From Ditibartonella apis (GTDB lineage: Bacteria > Pseudomonadota > Alphaproteobacteria > Rhizobiales > Rhizobiaceae), in assembly GCF_001952075.1 (NCBI RefSeq), contig NZ_LXYU01000001.1:558001-622000 (forward strand): a DNA stretch of 64,000 bases. Direction: 5' to 3'. The notes under the pieces are model-generated. The model had not been told where the DNA came from and ran no database searches. It saw only the letters and a list, made by a program, of their open reading frames with translations. The position numbers and the translations under genes were made by a program. Below, one piece after another: positions 20,006 through 30,396 of this stretch (position 1 is the stretch's first letter; each line of letters opens with the position of its first letter).

Positions 20006-20875
20006 TTAATGACCGTTTATTAACGGTAATTCGGCAAGCATGTTTTTAAGATGGAGTGCATCCCACGGGAGATGTTCGGCAATTCCGACACCGACGATAG
20101 TGGTTATTTCATTGACGTCTTTTACCAGCTTTACAACATTATCCATCGTCAGACGACCTTCGGCAATGCCCGCATATTTATCAGCACCGACTCCGGGTTC
20201 GGCCATCAATAACGCATGAAAGAGGTGAAAATCGAGGACATCAAGGTCGATATGGATAGCCAGATATTTGATATTCTGATTCTTGATCCACTCTAGAACC
20301 GGTTGATCGGATGTTTTCAATTGTTCCGGTGAAATCATAGCAATATCATGATCTTTCAGGAACTGTTTTTCATAATCTGTCGGATGGTGGATACCTGCAA
20401 TCATCACCTTTCTTGCGGGCACGGGTGTTTTGACATCTTTAATAAGGTCAGGATCGCCATTTCCCATAAGTGCTCCCAAAACGTGGGCGTGGGAATGGGC
20501 AAATTGTTTCGGCGTCATAACGTCGGGATGGGCATCAATCCACAATATACCGAACGATTGACCATAAACCGTGCTCAGATATGAAAATGGCGCCAGATCG
20601 ACCAGACAATCGCCGCCGAACATAACAATTTTATCAGGCTTTTCTCTGTTGATAATCGCATATGCACTTTGAAGCTGCTTGACGATTTCTCCTCTTCCCA
20701 TGATGCCGTTTTCATTTTTGAGTGGCATGCCCGGTTTGGTAACAGGAACAGTAAAGGATGGTGTTTTTGTGCTTGGAGCAAGATAATCCAACAATTCTGC
20801 ACCAAGGTGATAAAGCGGATTATCTCCACCTTGCCATTGCGGCATAACAAGACGGATCGTTTTTGATTGGGTCAT
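20006..20875 (-). CDS. Arginase/agmatinase (ureohydrolase) family protein
   Basis: 289-residue protein (from ATG 20875, MTQSKTIRLV) with the ureohydrolase fold. Metal motifs: DAHPD (114-118) and HIDLDVLDF (about 208-216) are intact, but the usual GGDH motif reads GGDC (87-90), replacing a manganese-ligand histidine with cysteine. Arginases, agmatinases and formimidoylglutamases all share this fold; I cannot tell the substrate, and the altered ligand raises the possibility of changed or lost hydrolysis. In-frame ATG 20890 is an alternative start. Neighbours give no pathway hint. Confidence 0.85.
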   Translation of the reverse strand: MTQSKTIRLVMPQWQGGDNPLYHLGAELLDYLAPSTKTPSFTVPVTKPGMPLKNENGIMGRGEIVKQLQSAYAIINREKPDKIVMFGGDCLVDLAPFSYLSTVYGQSFGILWIDAHPDVMTPKQFAHSHAHVLGALMGNGDPDLIKDVKTPVPARKVMIAGIHHPTDYEKQFLKDHDIAMISPEQLKTSDQPVLEWIKNQNIKYLAIHIDLDVLDFHLFHALLMAEPGVGADKYAGIAEGRLTMDNVVKLVKDVNEITTIVGVGIAEHLPWDALHLKNMLAELPLINGH

Positions 20876-21021
20876 AACATCCTCCAACATGGTTTGGAGC
20901 CCGATATTCGTTTTGAAGTCGGGGTTTCTTTTTATAATTTTATCAGCTGTTTTTATATCATTAAAAAGGCTGTATCAGCAATTGACCGGCCTGATGTTTT
21001 TTTCACAGTCAGAGGCGATTC

Positions 21022-21975
21022 TCAACGTGGATGGGCCTTTTTATAAACTTCCATTAAACGGTCCGTATCAACACCGGTATAGATTTGCGTGGTTGAAAGG
21101 CTTGCGTGACCGAGCAATTCCTGAATGGTGCGAAGATCCCCGCCACGCGATAAAAGATGCGTTGCAAAAGAATGCCTGAGCGCATGCGGTGTGACACTAT
21201 CAGGAAGGCCGAGACTCGCTCGTAATTGTTGAACAGCGCGCTCGACAATTGCCCTTTGTAATTTTCCGCCACGCACACCGCGGAACAAAGGTTGATCGGG
21301 GGGAAGAATGAATGGACAGCAGGACAGATAATCCTCTATTGCTTCATGGACAGCTGGAATAACGGGGACAAGACGGGTTTTCCCTCCCTTGCCGGTTACG
21401 TAAATGCTGGTAGCGTTTTTGTCGCTAAAATCCGCAGGCGTTAGCGACAACGCTTCCGAAATTCTTAAGCCACATCCATAACAGAGAGTGAGAATGGCAG
21501 CGTTTCTGGAAGCAACCCAAGGCTCGTCGTCAAGCTGGGTTTTCTTGTCAACGATGTGTAAAGCGTCGGCAATATTAAGCGGTTTTGGTAGCGATTTTGG
21601 TTGTTTCGGCGTGCGCACAATGCGTGCTGCCGGCACGTCGGCAAGTCCTGCACGTGTCAAAAAATTGAAAAACGAACGTATGCCGGCAAGACCACGGCCG
21701 AGTGAACGCGAACCGACACCCATATTGCGTCTATAGGCAAGAAATGATCTCATATCGGCGACGCGAAGTCCGGAAAGATCGGAAATGTCTGGAATATGGC
21801 CCAGATGTTGACAAAGAAAGCTCAGAAACTGTCGGCTATCTCTTTCATAGGCTTCGACAGTGAGTTTTGCGATGCGACGTGTTTTTTGAAGCTGCTCGAG
21901 CCAGTCTTTGCGCGCAGACAAAAGCTGCGGTGTTGCTTCCAGTAATGGAAGATCGGAGGGCAATATCTCTGTCAT
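21022..21975 (-). CDS. xerC: Tyrosine recombinase XerC
   Basis: 317-residue site-specific recombinase that, with XerD and FtsK, resolves chromosome dimers at dif. N-terminal SAM-like DNA-binding domain, then the catalytic domain with R171 (CGLRISEAL), K196 (TGKGGKTR), H264 and R267 (PHALRHSFATHLL), H290 (LLGHASLSTTQIYT) and nucleophile Y299. Length and sequence fit XerC rather than an integrase, and there is no mobile-element context. ftsK lies about 15 kb downstream. Confidence 0.94.
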   Translation of the reverse strand: MTEILPSDLPLLEATPQLLSARKDWLEQLQKTRRIAKLTVEAYERDSRQFLSFLCQHLGHIPDISDLSGLRVADMRSFLAYRRNMGVGSRSLGRGLAGIRSFFNFLTRAGLADVPAARIVRTPKQPKSLPKPLNIADALHIVDKKTQLDDEPWVASRNAAILTLCYGCGLRISEALSLTPADFSDKNATSIYVTGKGGKTRLVPVIPAVHEAIEDYLSCCPFILPPDQPLFRGVRGGKLQRAIVERAVQQLRASLGLPDSVTPHALRHSFATHLLSRGGDLRTIQELLGHASLSTTQIYTGVDTDRLMEVYKKAHPR

Positions 21976-22029
21976 GGCATCAATCTACCATGACAGAGTT
22001 TAACAGCGGGTTTCTCTGTCAGCTCAACT

Positions 22030-22857
22030 TTAATTGTTTTTTGTCGAGACAGACTTTTCGTTTTTTAAAGCCTCGCCGGTTTTATCCGACGCCGCTTTCG
22101 GTGCATTCAATGCATTTTTCATATGGGCGAGATGGAGCCCCATGAGATTTGGAAGATTATTCATCGACATCAATTCTGCAAAGATCCAGCCAAGAAATCC
22201 TTGTTTATGGAGTTTTGCAAGTTGGTCGCCTGAAAGCTTGTTGAATTTCTCGGTGTCGATAATCCAGAAATTTTCGAGCCTTGCGGTTTGCCCGCTTTGC
22301 GAGCGTATGTCGATAGACTGTTTTTTGAACAGACCCATTTTGGCAACGGTTTCCAAAAATTTGCTTGTCTGTTCCATGCTGTTTTTGAATGCGTTCAGGA
22401 AGTTGATACGATCTTCCATGAAGGGTGAAACGCTGCCATCGCTGTTAAAAAGGTCAATACCTTCAACTTCATTGAACATGCCTGATTCGGAATCGAAGCA
22501 AACAGTCAGTTCTTTCTGGTCAGGCGCTCCTGCCAATACAAATGGATAACGGCGGACGAATGCCGGAATATATGTGTCGGGCCGCCACTTTTTATCTTTG
22601 TCGAGATAATCGTTTTCCTCATTTGCCAAACCGAGCATGGCAACGGCGGTATAGGTGATTTTACCTTCTTTATCTTCGGCACCCATAAACAATATAGGGT
22701 AACTTAATGCAGCCTGATAAAACTCTTCGCCAGCCAAGGGAACCCAATGGGTGTTTGCTGCAAAGTCGAGATTTTTCGGTGCACTGAATTTCAGCTTTTT
22801 GTGTGTTTCGCGTGAAATGGGGACAATATTTTTGTAAAAAAGCATAACTGTTGGCAT
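22030..22857 (-). CDS. SapC family protein
   Basis: 275-residue cytoplasmic-looking protein with the SapC family pattern: FSAPKNLDFAANTHWVPLAGEEF, YPILFMGAEDKEG, YIPAFVRRYPFVLA, FDSESGMF, LFNSDGSVSPFMEDRINFL, LAKLHKQGFLGWIFAELMSMNNLPNL. The family is named after a gene near an S-layer gene in Campylobacter, but its biochemical role is unknown. No signal peptide. Monocistronic between xerC and rimM. Confidence 0.88.
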   Translation of the reverse strand: MPTVMLFYKNIVPISRETHKKLKFSAPKNLDFAANTHWVPLAGEEFYQAALSYPILFMGAEDKEGKITYTAVAMLGLANEENDYLDKDKKWRPDTYIPAFVRRYPFVLAGAPDQKELTVCFDSESGMFNEVEGIDLFNSDGSVSPFMEDRINFLNAFKNSMEQTSKFLETVAKMGLFKKQSIDIRSQSGQTARLENFWIIDTEKFNKLSGDQLAKLHKQGFLGWIFAELMSMNNLPNLMGLHLAHMKNALNAPKAASDKTGEALKNEKSVSTKNN

Positions 22858-23119
22858 AAGTACCCTCCTGAGTATTTTGTTTATATGGCTACGTTTTGCA
22901 AATTTTTGACCCCAAAGCCGCCATTTTCGCTTTTCAATCGGGATTCGACGGTTTGTTTTCTCTCGATCCCTATTGAATATGGTAGATGAACCATATTAAA
23001 GCGAACGGCTTGAATTCTGAGCGGGTATTATTAAAAAAGTCTCAAACTTGAAGTAAATTTTTAAGAAAAGCCGATTTTTAAAAGCCGAAAGCCGCAAATT
23101 GGAGCAAAAGCAGAATTAT

Positions 23120-23668
23120 ATGGAAAAAAGCAAAAATAATTTGGTGCGCCTTGCAACCATTGCGGCAGCCCACGGTATCAAAGGTGATGTAAAGCTTATG
23201 GTGTTTACCGCCGATCCTCTCGGACTTTCGTCTTATGGTACGGTATTCGACGAAAATGGCAGGTCTTTCAAAATTGAACATATAAGAAAAGCGGGCAACG
23301 CCATTATTGTCCATTTTTCAGGCATTGACGATCGCAACAGTGCCGAAGCGCTCAATGGAAAAGCCCTTTATGTCGATCGGCAACAATTGCCGGATGATCT
23401 CGAAGAAGACGAATTTTATCAGACCGATCTTATCGGTTTGCGTGTCAGAGACGAGACCGGCCGAATGATCGGCAAGGTCAATGCATTCTTTGATTTTGGC
23501 GGTGGTGATATCCTTGAACTGAAAATTGAAGGTGAGGGCCTCAAACTCATTCCATTTTCAAAGGCTGCGGTTCCTGAAATCAATATCGGACAGGGTTTTA
23601 TTGCCATTGATCGGCGGGCTGCAGGTCTCGTCGAGGATGATTCCAATCCGGAACGTGAGGAAGGATAA
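23120..23668 (+). CDS. rimM: Ribosome maturation factor RimM
   Basis: 182-residue factor that binds S19 and the 30S head during 16S rRNA processing. N-terminal RimM barrel ([23 protein letters not shown]) and C-terminal PRC barrel ([45 protein letters not shown]). ATG 23120 chosen; a TTG at 23099 also opens the frame. The stop overlaps the trmD start (TAATG), so the genes are translationally coupled. Confidence 0.95.
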   Translation: MEKSKNNLVRLATIAAAHGIKGDVKLMVFTADPLGLSSYGTVFDENGRSFKIEHIRKAGNAIIVHFSGIDDRNSAEALNGKALYVDRQQLPDDLEEDEFYQTDLIGLRVRDETGRMIGKVNAFFDFGGGDILELKIEGEGLKLIPFSKAAVPEINIGQGFIAIDRRAAGLVEDDSNPEREEG

Positions 23669-24366
23669 TGAGTTTCAAGGCACAAGTACTTACCCTTTAT
23701 CCGGAAATGTTTCCGGGGTTTCTCGGCCATTCTATGGCCGGTCGTGCACTGGAAAACGGCATCTGGTCGCTTGATAAAATCCAGATAAGGGATTTTGCAG
23801 CTGACCGTCATCATAGTGTGGATGACACACCGGCAGGCGGTGGCGCCGGAATGGTTATGAAGCCCGATGTGCTTGCGAAAGCCATTGACAGTGTTGACAA
23901 TCGTTATCCCCGTTTATTGATGAGCCCGCGCGGGTGCACTTTTGACCAGAAAATGGCACATGAATTGAAAGATGGCGGGGGTGTCACCCTTATTTGCGGC
24001 CGTTTTGAAGGTGTGGACGAAAGGGTGATCGAAGCCAGAAATCTAATTGAGGTTTCAATCGGCGATTACATTTTATCCGGTGGCGAGGGGGCAGCACTCG
24101 TTATACTTGATTCGATTGTGCGGCTTTTGCCCGGTGTGATGGGAAACAGTCAATCGGGTGAACAGGAAAGTTTCGAGACAGGGCTTCTTGAATATCCGCA
24201 ATATACACGCCCGCAAATATTTGAAGGCAGATCAATTCCCGAAGTTTTGACATCAGGAAATCACAAAGCAATAGAAAATTGGCGTAAAACCCGTTCGGAA
24301 GAAATAACAAGGTTAAAACGACCGGATCTTTATTCGGTTTACGAGAAAAATAACAGGAAAGCTTGA
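23668..24366 (+). CDS. trmD: tRNA (guanine-N1-)-methyltransferase TrmD
   Basis: 232-residue SPOUT-class methyltransferase that makes m1G37 in tRNAs and prevents frameshifting. Signature elements: [53 protein letters not shown], and the trefoil-knot loop [12 protein letters not shown]-like segment near 24055-24090. Overlaps rimM by one base and is followed 177 bases later by rplS. Confidence 0.97.
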   Translation: MSFKAQVLTLYPEMFPGFLGHSMAGRALENGIWSLDKIQIRDFAADRHHSVDDTPAGGGAGMVMKPDVLAKAIDSVDNRYPRLLMSPRGCTFDQKMAHELKDGGGVTLICGRFEGVDERVIEARNLIEVSIGDYILSGGEGAALVILDSIVRLLPGVMGNSQSGEQESFETGLLEYPQYTRPQIFEGRSIPEVLTSGNHKAIENWRKTRSEEITRLKRPDLYSVYEKNNRKA

Positions 24367-24543
24367 TTCAGTTTTAATGATAGTGTATGGGCAAACCACG
24401 TTTTCAGATGGTACGTCATCTGCATCCGGAAATTAATGGATGGTGAACCCGCTCCTGCCGCAAGGCATAGCCGAAGGAACAAGGTTTCGAGGGCAAGAGT
24501 CGAGCGCTCTGACTGTTCGAGAAGAACATGAAGGATTGATGAG

Positions 24544-25005
24544 ATGAATATTATACAACAGCTCGACGCCGAGCAGCGCGCAAAAATTGAAGAAAAGCGC
24601 AAACTTCCTGCCTTTCAGGCCGGTGATACACTTCGCGTTTCGGTTCGCGTTACTGAAGGAACACGTACCCGTGTTCAAGCTTATGAAGGTGTTTGCATTG
24701 CCCGTTCGGGTGGTGGTCTTAACGAGACATTCACCGTTCGTAAAATTTCCTATGGTGAGGGTGTAGAGCGCGTGTTCCCCGTTTATTCACCACTTGTCGA
24801 GGGTGTCGAGGTTGTTCGTCGCGGTAATGTACGTCGTGCCAAGCTTTATTATTTGCGTGGCCTTACCGGTAAAGCTGCCCGCATTTCCGAGAAAAGAGAC
24901 TACCGCAAGAAGTCGGTTGATGTTCCGAGCACTGGTGAAGCCGAAACTGTCACTGTTGAAACAGTTGCTGCACCGCTACCGGAATCTGGTGATAAGTCAG
25001 AATAA
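24544..25005 (+). CDS. rplS: 50S ribosomal protein L19
   Basis: 153-residue large-subunit protein at the 30S-50S interface. Core: [72 protein letters not shown]. The C-terminal tail is Glu/Val/Ala-rich as in other alphaproteobacteria. AAGGA precedes the ATG. The 177-base gap after trmD is long for such an operon and may carry its own promoter or leader, but I recognise no leader motif. Confidence 0.97.
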   Translation: MNIIQQLDAEQRAKIEEKRKLPAFQAGDTLRVSVRVTEGTRTRVQAYEGVCIARSGGGLNETFTVRKISYGEGVERVFPVYSPLVEGVEVVRRGNVRRAKLYYLRGLTGKAARISEKRDYRKKSVDVPSTGEAETVTVETVAAPLPESGDKSE

Positions 25006-25030
25006 AAGCCGGTCTGGTTCGATATGAAAT

Positions 25031-25056
25031 AAAAGCGGCTTTAAAGCCGCTTTTTT
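25031..25056 (+). terminator. Rho-independent terminator after rplS
   Basis: Palindrome AAAAGCGGCT / AGCCGCTTTT at 25031-25054, running into a T run. It closes rimM-trmD-rplS ahead of leuC. Confidence 0.92.
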
Positions 25057-25213
25057 ATTGCATCGGGTTCTTTATGGAATTCGATGCGGGCTTTGCAAAA
25101 TCGTGTGATCGTTCTTATCTCATATCATGTTCATTGACTTTTGGAACAATCGCCGAATAATGGCCCGTTTGAAAGTTGGAAACGCTTAATTTTTAATATT
25201 CAAGGACAAAAAA

Positions 25214-26623
25214 ATGAGTGCCCCGCGTACGCTTTATGACAAGATTTTCGAAGATCATATTGTAGACCGTCAGGAAGACGGAACATGCCTACTCTATATT
25301 GATCGCCATCTTGTCCATGAAGTCACCAGTCCTCAGGCTTTCGAGGGCTTGCGCATGGCTCATCGTGCCGTACGGCATCCGGAAAAGACATTGGCGGTTG
25401 TCGATCACAATATTCCGACATCTCCCGATCGTGCGAAAGGCATCAAGAACGAGCAAAGCCGCACGCAGGTCGAGGCTTTGGCAAAAAACACGTCCGAATT
25501 CGGGATAGAATATTTTAACCAGAACGACAAACGTCAGGGTATTGTCCATATCATAGGACCCGAGCAAGGCTTTACTCTGCCCGGCATGACGATTGTGTGC
25601 GGCGATAGCCATACTTCGACACATGGAGCTTTTGGTGCTCTTGCCCATGGCATCGGTACGTCCGAGGTCGAACACGTTCTGGCCACACAGACTTTGATCC
25701 AGAAAAAATCCAAAAATATGCTGATACAGGTGAACGGGACCCTCCCGAAAGGCGTAACTGCGAAGGATCTTGTTCTGGCTATTATCGGAAAAATCGGTAC
25801 GGCAGGCGGCACCGGACATGTTATAGAATTTGCCGGTGAGGCAATACGTGGCCTTTCTATGGAAGGCCGGATGACCGTTTGCAATATGTCGATTGAAGCA
25901 GGTGCACGTGCCGGTATGATTGCACCGGATGAAACCACTTTTGATTATATCAGAAGTCGTCCGCGGGCACCGAAGGGTGAAATGCTGGAGAAAGCAATTG
26001 CCTATTGGAAAACACTGAAATCGGATGAAGGCGCCCATTACGACACTGTCGTCACACTTGACGCGAGCGAGCTTGTGCCATCGGTTACCTGGGGCTCGTC
26101 GCCGGAAGATGTTGTTCCGGTTACCGGCGTTGTTCCCGATCCTGAAGAGATTGCCGACGAAACCAAACGTGCTTCCAAAATGCGTGCACTTGAATATATG
26201 GGGCTGAAGGCTGGCACGAAAATGACCGACATCAAGATTGATCGGGTCTTCATCGGTTCTTGCACCAATGGACGTATTGAAGATATGCGTGCGGCGGCCG
26301 CAATGGTTAAAGGGAAAAAGGTTTCTCCCACCGTTTCGGCAATGGTTGTTCCAGGGTCAGGTCTCGTTAAGGAACAGGCAGAAAAAGAAGGGCTTGATAA
26401 AATCTTCAAGGATGCCGGTTTTGACTGGCGGGAGCCCGGTTGTTCCATGTGCCTTGCGATGAATGATGACCGGTTGGAGCCGGGAGAGCGCTGTGCCTCC
26501 ACGTCGAACCGTAATTTTGAGAGTAGACAAGGTTATAAAGGGCGTACGCATCTGGTTTCTCCGGCGATGGCGGCTGCGGCTGCAATTGCCGGCCATTTTG
26601 TCGATGTCAGAGACTGGAAATAG
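25214..26623 (+). CDS. leuC: 3-isopropylmalate dehydratase large subunit
   Basis: 469-residue aconitase-family enzyme that, with LeuD, isomerises 2- to 3-isopropylmalate in leucine synthesis. The [4Fe-4S] ligands lie in [12 protein letters not shown] and in GCSMCLAMN; further signatures are [26 protein letters not shown] and [12 protein letters not shown]. The ATG follows AAGGAC. leuD is not in the window. Location after rplS is usual for the order. Confidence 0.98.
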   Translation: MSAPRTLYDKIFEDHIVDRQEDGTCLLYIDRHLVHEVTSPQAFEGLRMAHRAVRHPEKTLAVVDHNIPTSPDRAKGIKNEQSRTQVEALAKNTSEFGIEYFNQNDKRQGIVHIIGPEQGFTLPGMTIVCGDSHTSTHGAFGALAHGIGTSEVEHVLATQTLIQKKSKNMLIQVNGTLPKGVTAKDLVLAIIGKIGTAGGTGHVIEFAGEAIRGLSMEGRMTVCNMSIEAGARAGMIAPDETTFDYIRSRPRAPKGEMLEKAIAYWKTLKSDEGAHYDTVVTLDASELVPSVTWGSSPEDVVPVTGVVPDPEEIADETKRASKMRALEYMGLKAGTKMTDIKIDRVFIGSCTNGRIEDMRAAAAMVKGKKVSPTVSAMVVPGSGLVKEQAEKEGLDKIFKDAGFDWREPGCSMCLAMNDDRLEPGERCASTSNRNFESRQGYKGRTHLVSPAMAAAAAIAGHFVDVRDWK

Positions 26624-26726
26624 TATTGTAAGAGACCATAGGCTCAAACAACGACCCTTTACGTTTTAACCAAGTCACTTTAAACATAAATGAAGTTAAA
26701 ACGCCACCAAAGGGAGTTCGGGTGTT

Positions 26727-27194
26727 ATGGCAGACAATAACGAAGACCGGCATGATGTCACAATTAACCTGTTACATTTGAATGACGCACGTTTACTTGC
26801 TCCTCTTCTTGCAAGTTATACCCAGGCATTGAAGCGTGGCGCGCCACGTCGTCCTGATGAGTATTATGCCGAACAGTTATTACAAGACCGGACGGCAGAA
26901 GTACTCGGTGCCCATGTTGATGGCGAGCTTGTCGGCTTTGTTATTTTTTATGACCATCCCGAGCCTGTTTCGGGCTTGCGGGCAGGACAAGTCGATCACA
27001 TCCATGTCCATCATGCCTATCAGGGTAAGGGCATTGCCAAAGCCATGATTGATCTGCTTTGCGATAAGGCCGAAGAGCGTGGCTGGACGAAGTTGATTTT
27101 GAATGCTCCCCGCGTTCCCGAGGATGGACGCAAGCTTTATGAACAGATTGCTGTCAAAGGGGATTGGACAGGCTATATCATCCGTTTCGACTGA
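26727..27194 (+). CDS. GNAT family N-acetyltransferase
   Basis: 155-residue acetyltransferase. The acetyl-CoA binding loop reads VHHAYQGKGIAKAMIDLLCDKAEERGW (Q-x-x-G-x-A type), preceded by GELVGFVIFYDHPEP and VDHIHV and followed by LNAPRVPEDGRKLYEQIAVKGDW. Overall closest in feel to spermine/aminoacyl-type GNATs, but the acceptor cannot be told from sequence. Stands alone between leuC and the sdh operon, with a hairpin terminator after it. Confidence 0.87.
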   Translation: MADNNEDRHDVTINLLHLNDARLLAPLLASYTQALKRGAPRRPDEYYAEQLLQDRTAEVLGAHVDGELVGFVIFYDHPEPVSGLRAGQVDHIHVHHAYQGKGIAKAMIDLLCDKAEERGWTKLILNAPRVPEDGRKLYEQIAVKGDWTGYIIRFD

Positions 27195-27249
27195 GACAGC
27201 TAAAGCTCTTTTGCTTCGGTTGCTTTGATTAATCAAAACAAACTTAAGG

Positions 27250-27284
27250 AAACCGTTTTGTTTGAAAATGCAAAACGGTTTTCT
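27250..27284 (+). terminator. Probable terminator after the GNAT gene
   Basis: Eleven-base stem AAACCGTTTTG (27250-27260) / CAAAACGGTTT (27271-27281) with a ten-base loop; the T run is short (TTTTCT), so strength is uncertain. Confidence 0.7.
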
Positions 27285-27726
27285 GTTATTCGGGGAATGT
27301 TTGTGTAAATGGAGCAACAAACGAGAATCAGTTCATGTGTTTAACGCCAAAGCGGGGCTTCCATAAGGTAAAATATGACTATATTTATCATATTTTTAAA
27401 CGATTAAAACAGGTTTTAAGGTAAAAACTATTCCCAATCCCAATGATTTGATGACAAGAATGTGCTTTAGAGCTTTGACGTGGAGTAAAATCCGCATTAG
27501 AAGAGATAACGTTCTATAGTTTTGACTAAAGAACATTCGGTTGTTTTTGGGTGTGACCTTTAATCCGCTAACCGAAATGGCCGGCCTGTAGTATTGGAGG
27601 AAAACTATCATTCCAATGCATTGAGAGTTATTTCCAACCTGTTTGCAGTGTTAATGCAATACAGACGGGAGGAATGGCGGGGATGGTTAGTCCATTTTCG
27701 CAGTCAAAACCAGGTCAGGAAAGCCT
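27285..27726. other. Upstream region of sdhCDAB
   Basis: About 440 bases with no convincing gene; it should hold the sdh promoter. Just before the GNAT terminator there is a 14-base palindrome, TTTGATTAATCAAA (27224-27237). Right before the operon, a GGCCGGCC palindrome lies near 27580. AGGAAAG precedes the sdhC ATG. Confidence 0.4.
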
Positions 27727-28128
27727 ATGACAGATACGACAACAACAAAAACGCGTCCTCTTTCACCGCATGTCAGCATTTATCGCTGGCCTATTACGAT
27801 GGCAATGTCTATTGCGCACCGTATTACAGGAGGTGCTCTTTATGTTGGCACTTTGTTCCTTGCAGCATGGTTGATGGCAGCTGCTTCGGGTGAGGGGGCA
27901 TTTGAAACAGTAAACGGCTTTTTCAACTCGTTTATCGGGCGCTGCATTCTGTTTCTTTACACATTGGCTCTTGTTCATCACCTTGTTGGAGGTGTGCGGC
28001 ATTTTTTCTGGGATACGAGAACCTATCTACTTGAAAAGCATTGCGCGACCAAAACAGCTTGGGCAACAGTCTTTATTTCCATTATCGCGACGCTTCTTAT
28101 CTGGATCGTCGGTTATTGCGTCCGTTAA
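27727..28128 (+). CDS. sdhC: Succinate dehydrogenase cytochrome b556 subunit
   Basis: 133-residue membrane anchor of complex II with three hydrophobic helices. Signature RPLSPHVSIYRWPITMAMSIAHRITG carries the quinone-site residues, and ALVHHLVGGVRHFFWD carries the heme b ligand histidine. First gene of sdhCDAB; sdhD starts 16 bases after its stop. Confidence 0.97.
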   Translation: MTDTTTTKTRPLSPHVSIYRWPITMAMSIAHRITGGALYVGTLFLAAWLMAAASGEGAFETVNGFFNSFIGRCILFLYTLALVHHLVGGVRHFFWDTRTYLLEKHCATKTAWATVFISIIATLLIWIVGYCVR

Positions 28129-28144
28129 TGGCAGGGAGATATTT

Positions 28145-28531
28145 ATGAAAAAAGATTTCAGAACAGAGCTCGGAAAAGTTCGGGGCTGGGGAGCTGCACA
28201 TACCGGAACAAGCCATTTTTGGGCACAGCGTATGACTGCTCTTGCCAATGTTCCGCTATTCATTTTTTTTATTGTGCTTGTTGTCTCTCTCGTTGGCAAG
28301 GATTACGCAACCGTACACGCAACACTGGAAAATCCGATTGTCGCTGTCGTGATGGCTTTGATGATTCTTTCCGGTATTTATCATATGAAACTGGGTATGC
28401 AGGTCATCTTGGAAGATTATCTTCCGAATGAAGCGACGCGTGTTTTGATGTTGGCACTCAATACGTTCTTTTGTTACGTGATTGGTGCCGGTCTGCTTCT
28501 TGCCCTTCTGAAAATTTCATTGGGAGGTTGA
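28145..28531 (+). CDS. sdhD: Succinate dehydrogenase hydrophobic membrane anchor
   Basis: 128-residue second anchor subunit of complex II. Three membrane helices; [22 protein letters not shown] at the start and [19 protein letters not shown] with the heme-side histidine. I start at ATG 28145, which has GGGAG upstream; the frame is open far upstream through sdhC but homology begins here. sdhA follows after five bases. Confidence 0.96.
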   Translation: MKKDFRTELGKVRGWGAAHTGTSHFWAQRMTALANVPLFIFFIVLVVSLVGKDYATVHATLENPIVAVVMALMILSGIYHMKLGMQVILEDYLPNEATRVLMLALNTFFCYVIGAGLLLALLKISLGG

Positions 28532-28536
28532 TCTCT

Positions 28537-30381
28537 ATGGTCACCACTTCTTCAAATAGTTCCACAACGAAAAGTGGAAAAGCCTACCATTATGTCGACC
28601 ATAAATTCGACGTTGTCATTATTGGTGCCGGCGGCTCCGGATTACGTGCGACACTTGGAATGGCCGAGCAGGGGTTGAAAACCGCCTGCATTACCAAGGT
28701 TTTTCCGACACGTTCACATACTGTGGCAGCACAAGGCGGCATTGCGGCATCGCTATCCAATATGGGGCCGGACAATTGGCAGTGGCATATGTATGACACG
28801 ATCAAGGGGTCCGACTGGTTGGGCGATATGGATGCCATGGAATATCTGGTACGCAATGCACCAGCGGCTGTCTATGAGCTTGAACATTACGGTGTGCCGT
28901 TCTCACGTACCGAAGATGGTAAAATCTATCAACGGCCGTTCGGCGGACATACAACAGATTTCGGAGCCGGTCCGCCCGTTCAGCGGACTTGCGCAGCTGC
29001 CGACCGCACGGGGCACGCTATTTTGCACACGCTTTATGGTCAAAGCTTGAAGCATAATGCGCAATTCTTTGTTGAATATTATGCAATCGACCTCATTATG
29101 ACCGACGGCGTTTGCACAGGCGTTGTTGCCTGGAATCTTGATGACGGAACAATCCACCGTTTTTCGGCCAAAATGGTTGTTCTGGCAACAGGTGGCTATG
29201 GTCGTGCTTATTTCTCGGCAACCTCTGCTCACACTTGCACAGGCGATGGCGGCGGTATGATTGCCCGAGCCGGTCTACCGTTGCAGGATATGGAATTTGT
29301 TCAATTCCATCCGACCGGTATCTATGGTTCGGGGTGTCTGATTACCGAAGGTGCCCGCGGTGAAGGTGGCTACCTCATCAATTCGGAAGGCGAGCGTTTC
29401 ATGGAACGCTATGCTCCCTCATTCAAGGATCTTGCTTCGCGCGACGTCGTTTCGCGTTGTATGACGATTGAAATAAGGGAAGGGCGTGGTGTTGGTCCTA
29501 AAAAAGATCACATCTATCTCGTCCTTAGCCACATTGATCCGGCCATTTTGCATGAGCGTCTGCCGGGTATTTCTGAATCAGCCCGCATTTTTGCCGGTGT
29601 TGATGTCACGAAAGATCCGATACCGGTCATTCCGACAGTTCACTACAATATGGGCGGCATACCGACCAATTATTTCGGCGAGGTCTTAAACCCGACGGAT
29701 GATGAGCCGGATCGTGTCCAGCCCGGTTTGATGGCTGTTGGCGAAGCAGGATGTGCATCGGTACACGGTGCTAATCGTCTCGGCTCGAACTCGTTGATCG
29801 ATCTTGTGGTATTCGGCCGCGCAGCCGCCATTCGTGCCGGCGAGGTTATTGACCGTAAATCGGAAATTCCGCCGATCAATGAGCAGGCGGTTGAAAAGAT
29901 CATGGATCGTTTCGATCGGATCCGTTATGCGAATGGAGCAAAACCGACAGCCAAGTTGCGTGAGAAAATGCAACACGCAATGCAGGAAGATGCTGCTGTT
30001 TTCCGTACGGAAGAATCGCTTCAGCAAGGTTGCCGACGCATTTCGGAAATCTGGAAAGAATTGCCGGATGTAAAAGTAACCGACCGTTCGCTTATCTGGA
30101 ATTCCGATCTAATGGAAACATTGGAATTGGAAAACCTGATGGCCAATGCGATTTCGACGGTTTATTCTGCCGAAGCCCGTCATGAAAGCCGTGGTGCTCA
30201 TGCACGTGAGGACTACCCGGAGCGTGATGACAAGAACTGGCGCAAGCACACACTTTCGCGCTTGTCTGAAGACGGGAAAGTTACGCTTTCCTATCGTGGT
30301 GTCCACCTCAACCCGTTAACCAAAGAGGAAGACGGTGGCATTTCGCTCAAGAAAATTGCGCCTAAGAAGCGCGTTTACTAA
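28537..30381 (+). CDS. sdhA: Succinate dehydrogenase flavoprotein subunit
   Basis: 614-residue catalytic subunit of complex II; oxidises succinate to fumarate. FAD-binding [17 protein letters not shown], the covalent FAD histidine in [14 protein letters not shown] (H61), and the active-site blocks [42 protein letters not shown] and [21 protein letters not shown] 28537 follows GGGAGG. Maturation of this subunit is where the DUF1674 (SdhAF4) protein at 2814-3026 would act. Confidence 0.98.
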   Translation: MVTTSSNSSTTKSGKAYHYVDHKFDVVIIGAGGSGLRATLGMAEQGLKTACITKVFPTRSHTVAAQGGIAASLSNMGPDNWQWHMYDTIKGSDWLGDMDAMEYLVRNAPAAVYELEHYGVPFSRTEDGKIYQRPFGGHTTDFGAGPPVQRTCAAADRTGHAILHTLYGQSLKHNAQFFVEYYAIDLIMTDGVCTGVVAWNLDDGTIHRFSAKMVVLATGGYGRAYFSATSAHTCTGDGGGMIARAGLPLQDMEFVQFHPTGIYGSGCLITEGARGEGGYLINSEGERFMERYAPSFKDLASRDVVSRCMTIEIREGRGVGPKKDHIYLVLSHIDPAILHERLPGISESARIFAGVDVTKDPIPVIPTVHYNMGGIPTNYFGEVLNPTDDEPDRVQPGLMAVGEAGCASVHGANRLGSNSLIDLVVFGRAAAIRAGEVIDRKSEIPPINEQAVEKIMDRFDRIRYANGAKPTAKLREKMQHAMQEDAAVFRTEESLQQGCRRISEIWKELPDVKVTDRSLIWNSDLMETLELENLMANAISTVYSAEARHESRGAHAREDYPERDDKNWRKHTLSRLSEDGKVTLSYRGVHLNPLTKEEDGGISLKKIAPKKRVY

Positions 30382-30396
30382 GGGGAGATACTGATA

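Noticed and set aside
21022-21975. Tyrosine recombinase as sign of a mobile element
   Set aside because: Length and sequence fit housekeeping XerC, with no attachment repeats or phage genes nearby.
25289-26038. 249-codon minus-strand frame opposite leuC
   Set aside because: Antisense of a strongly conserved gene; no domain recognised and no ribosome site.
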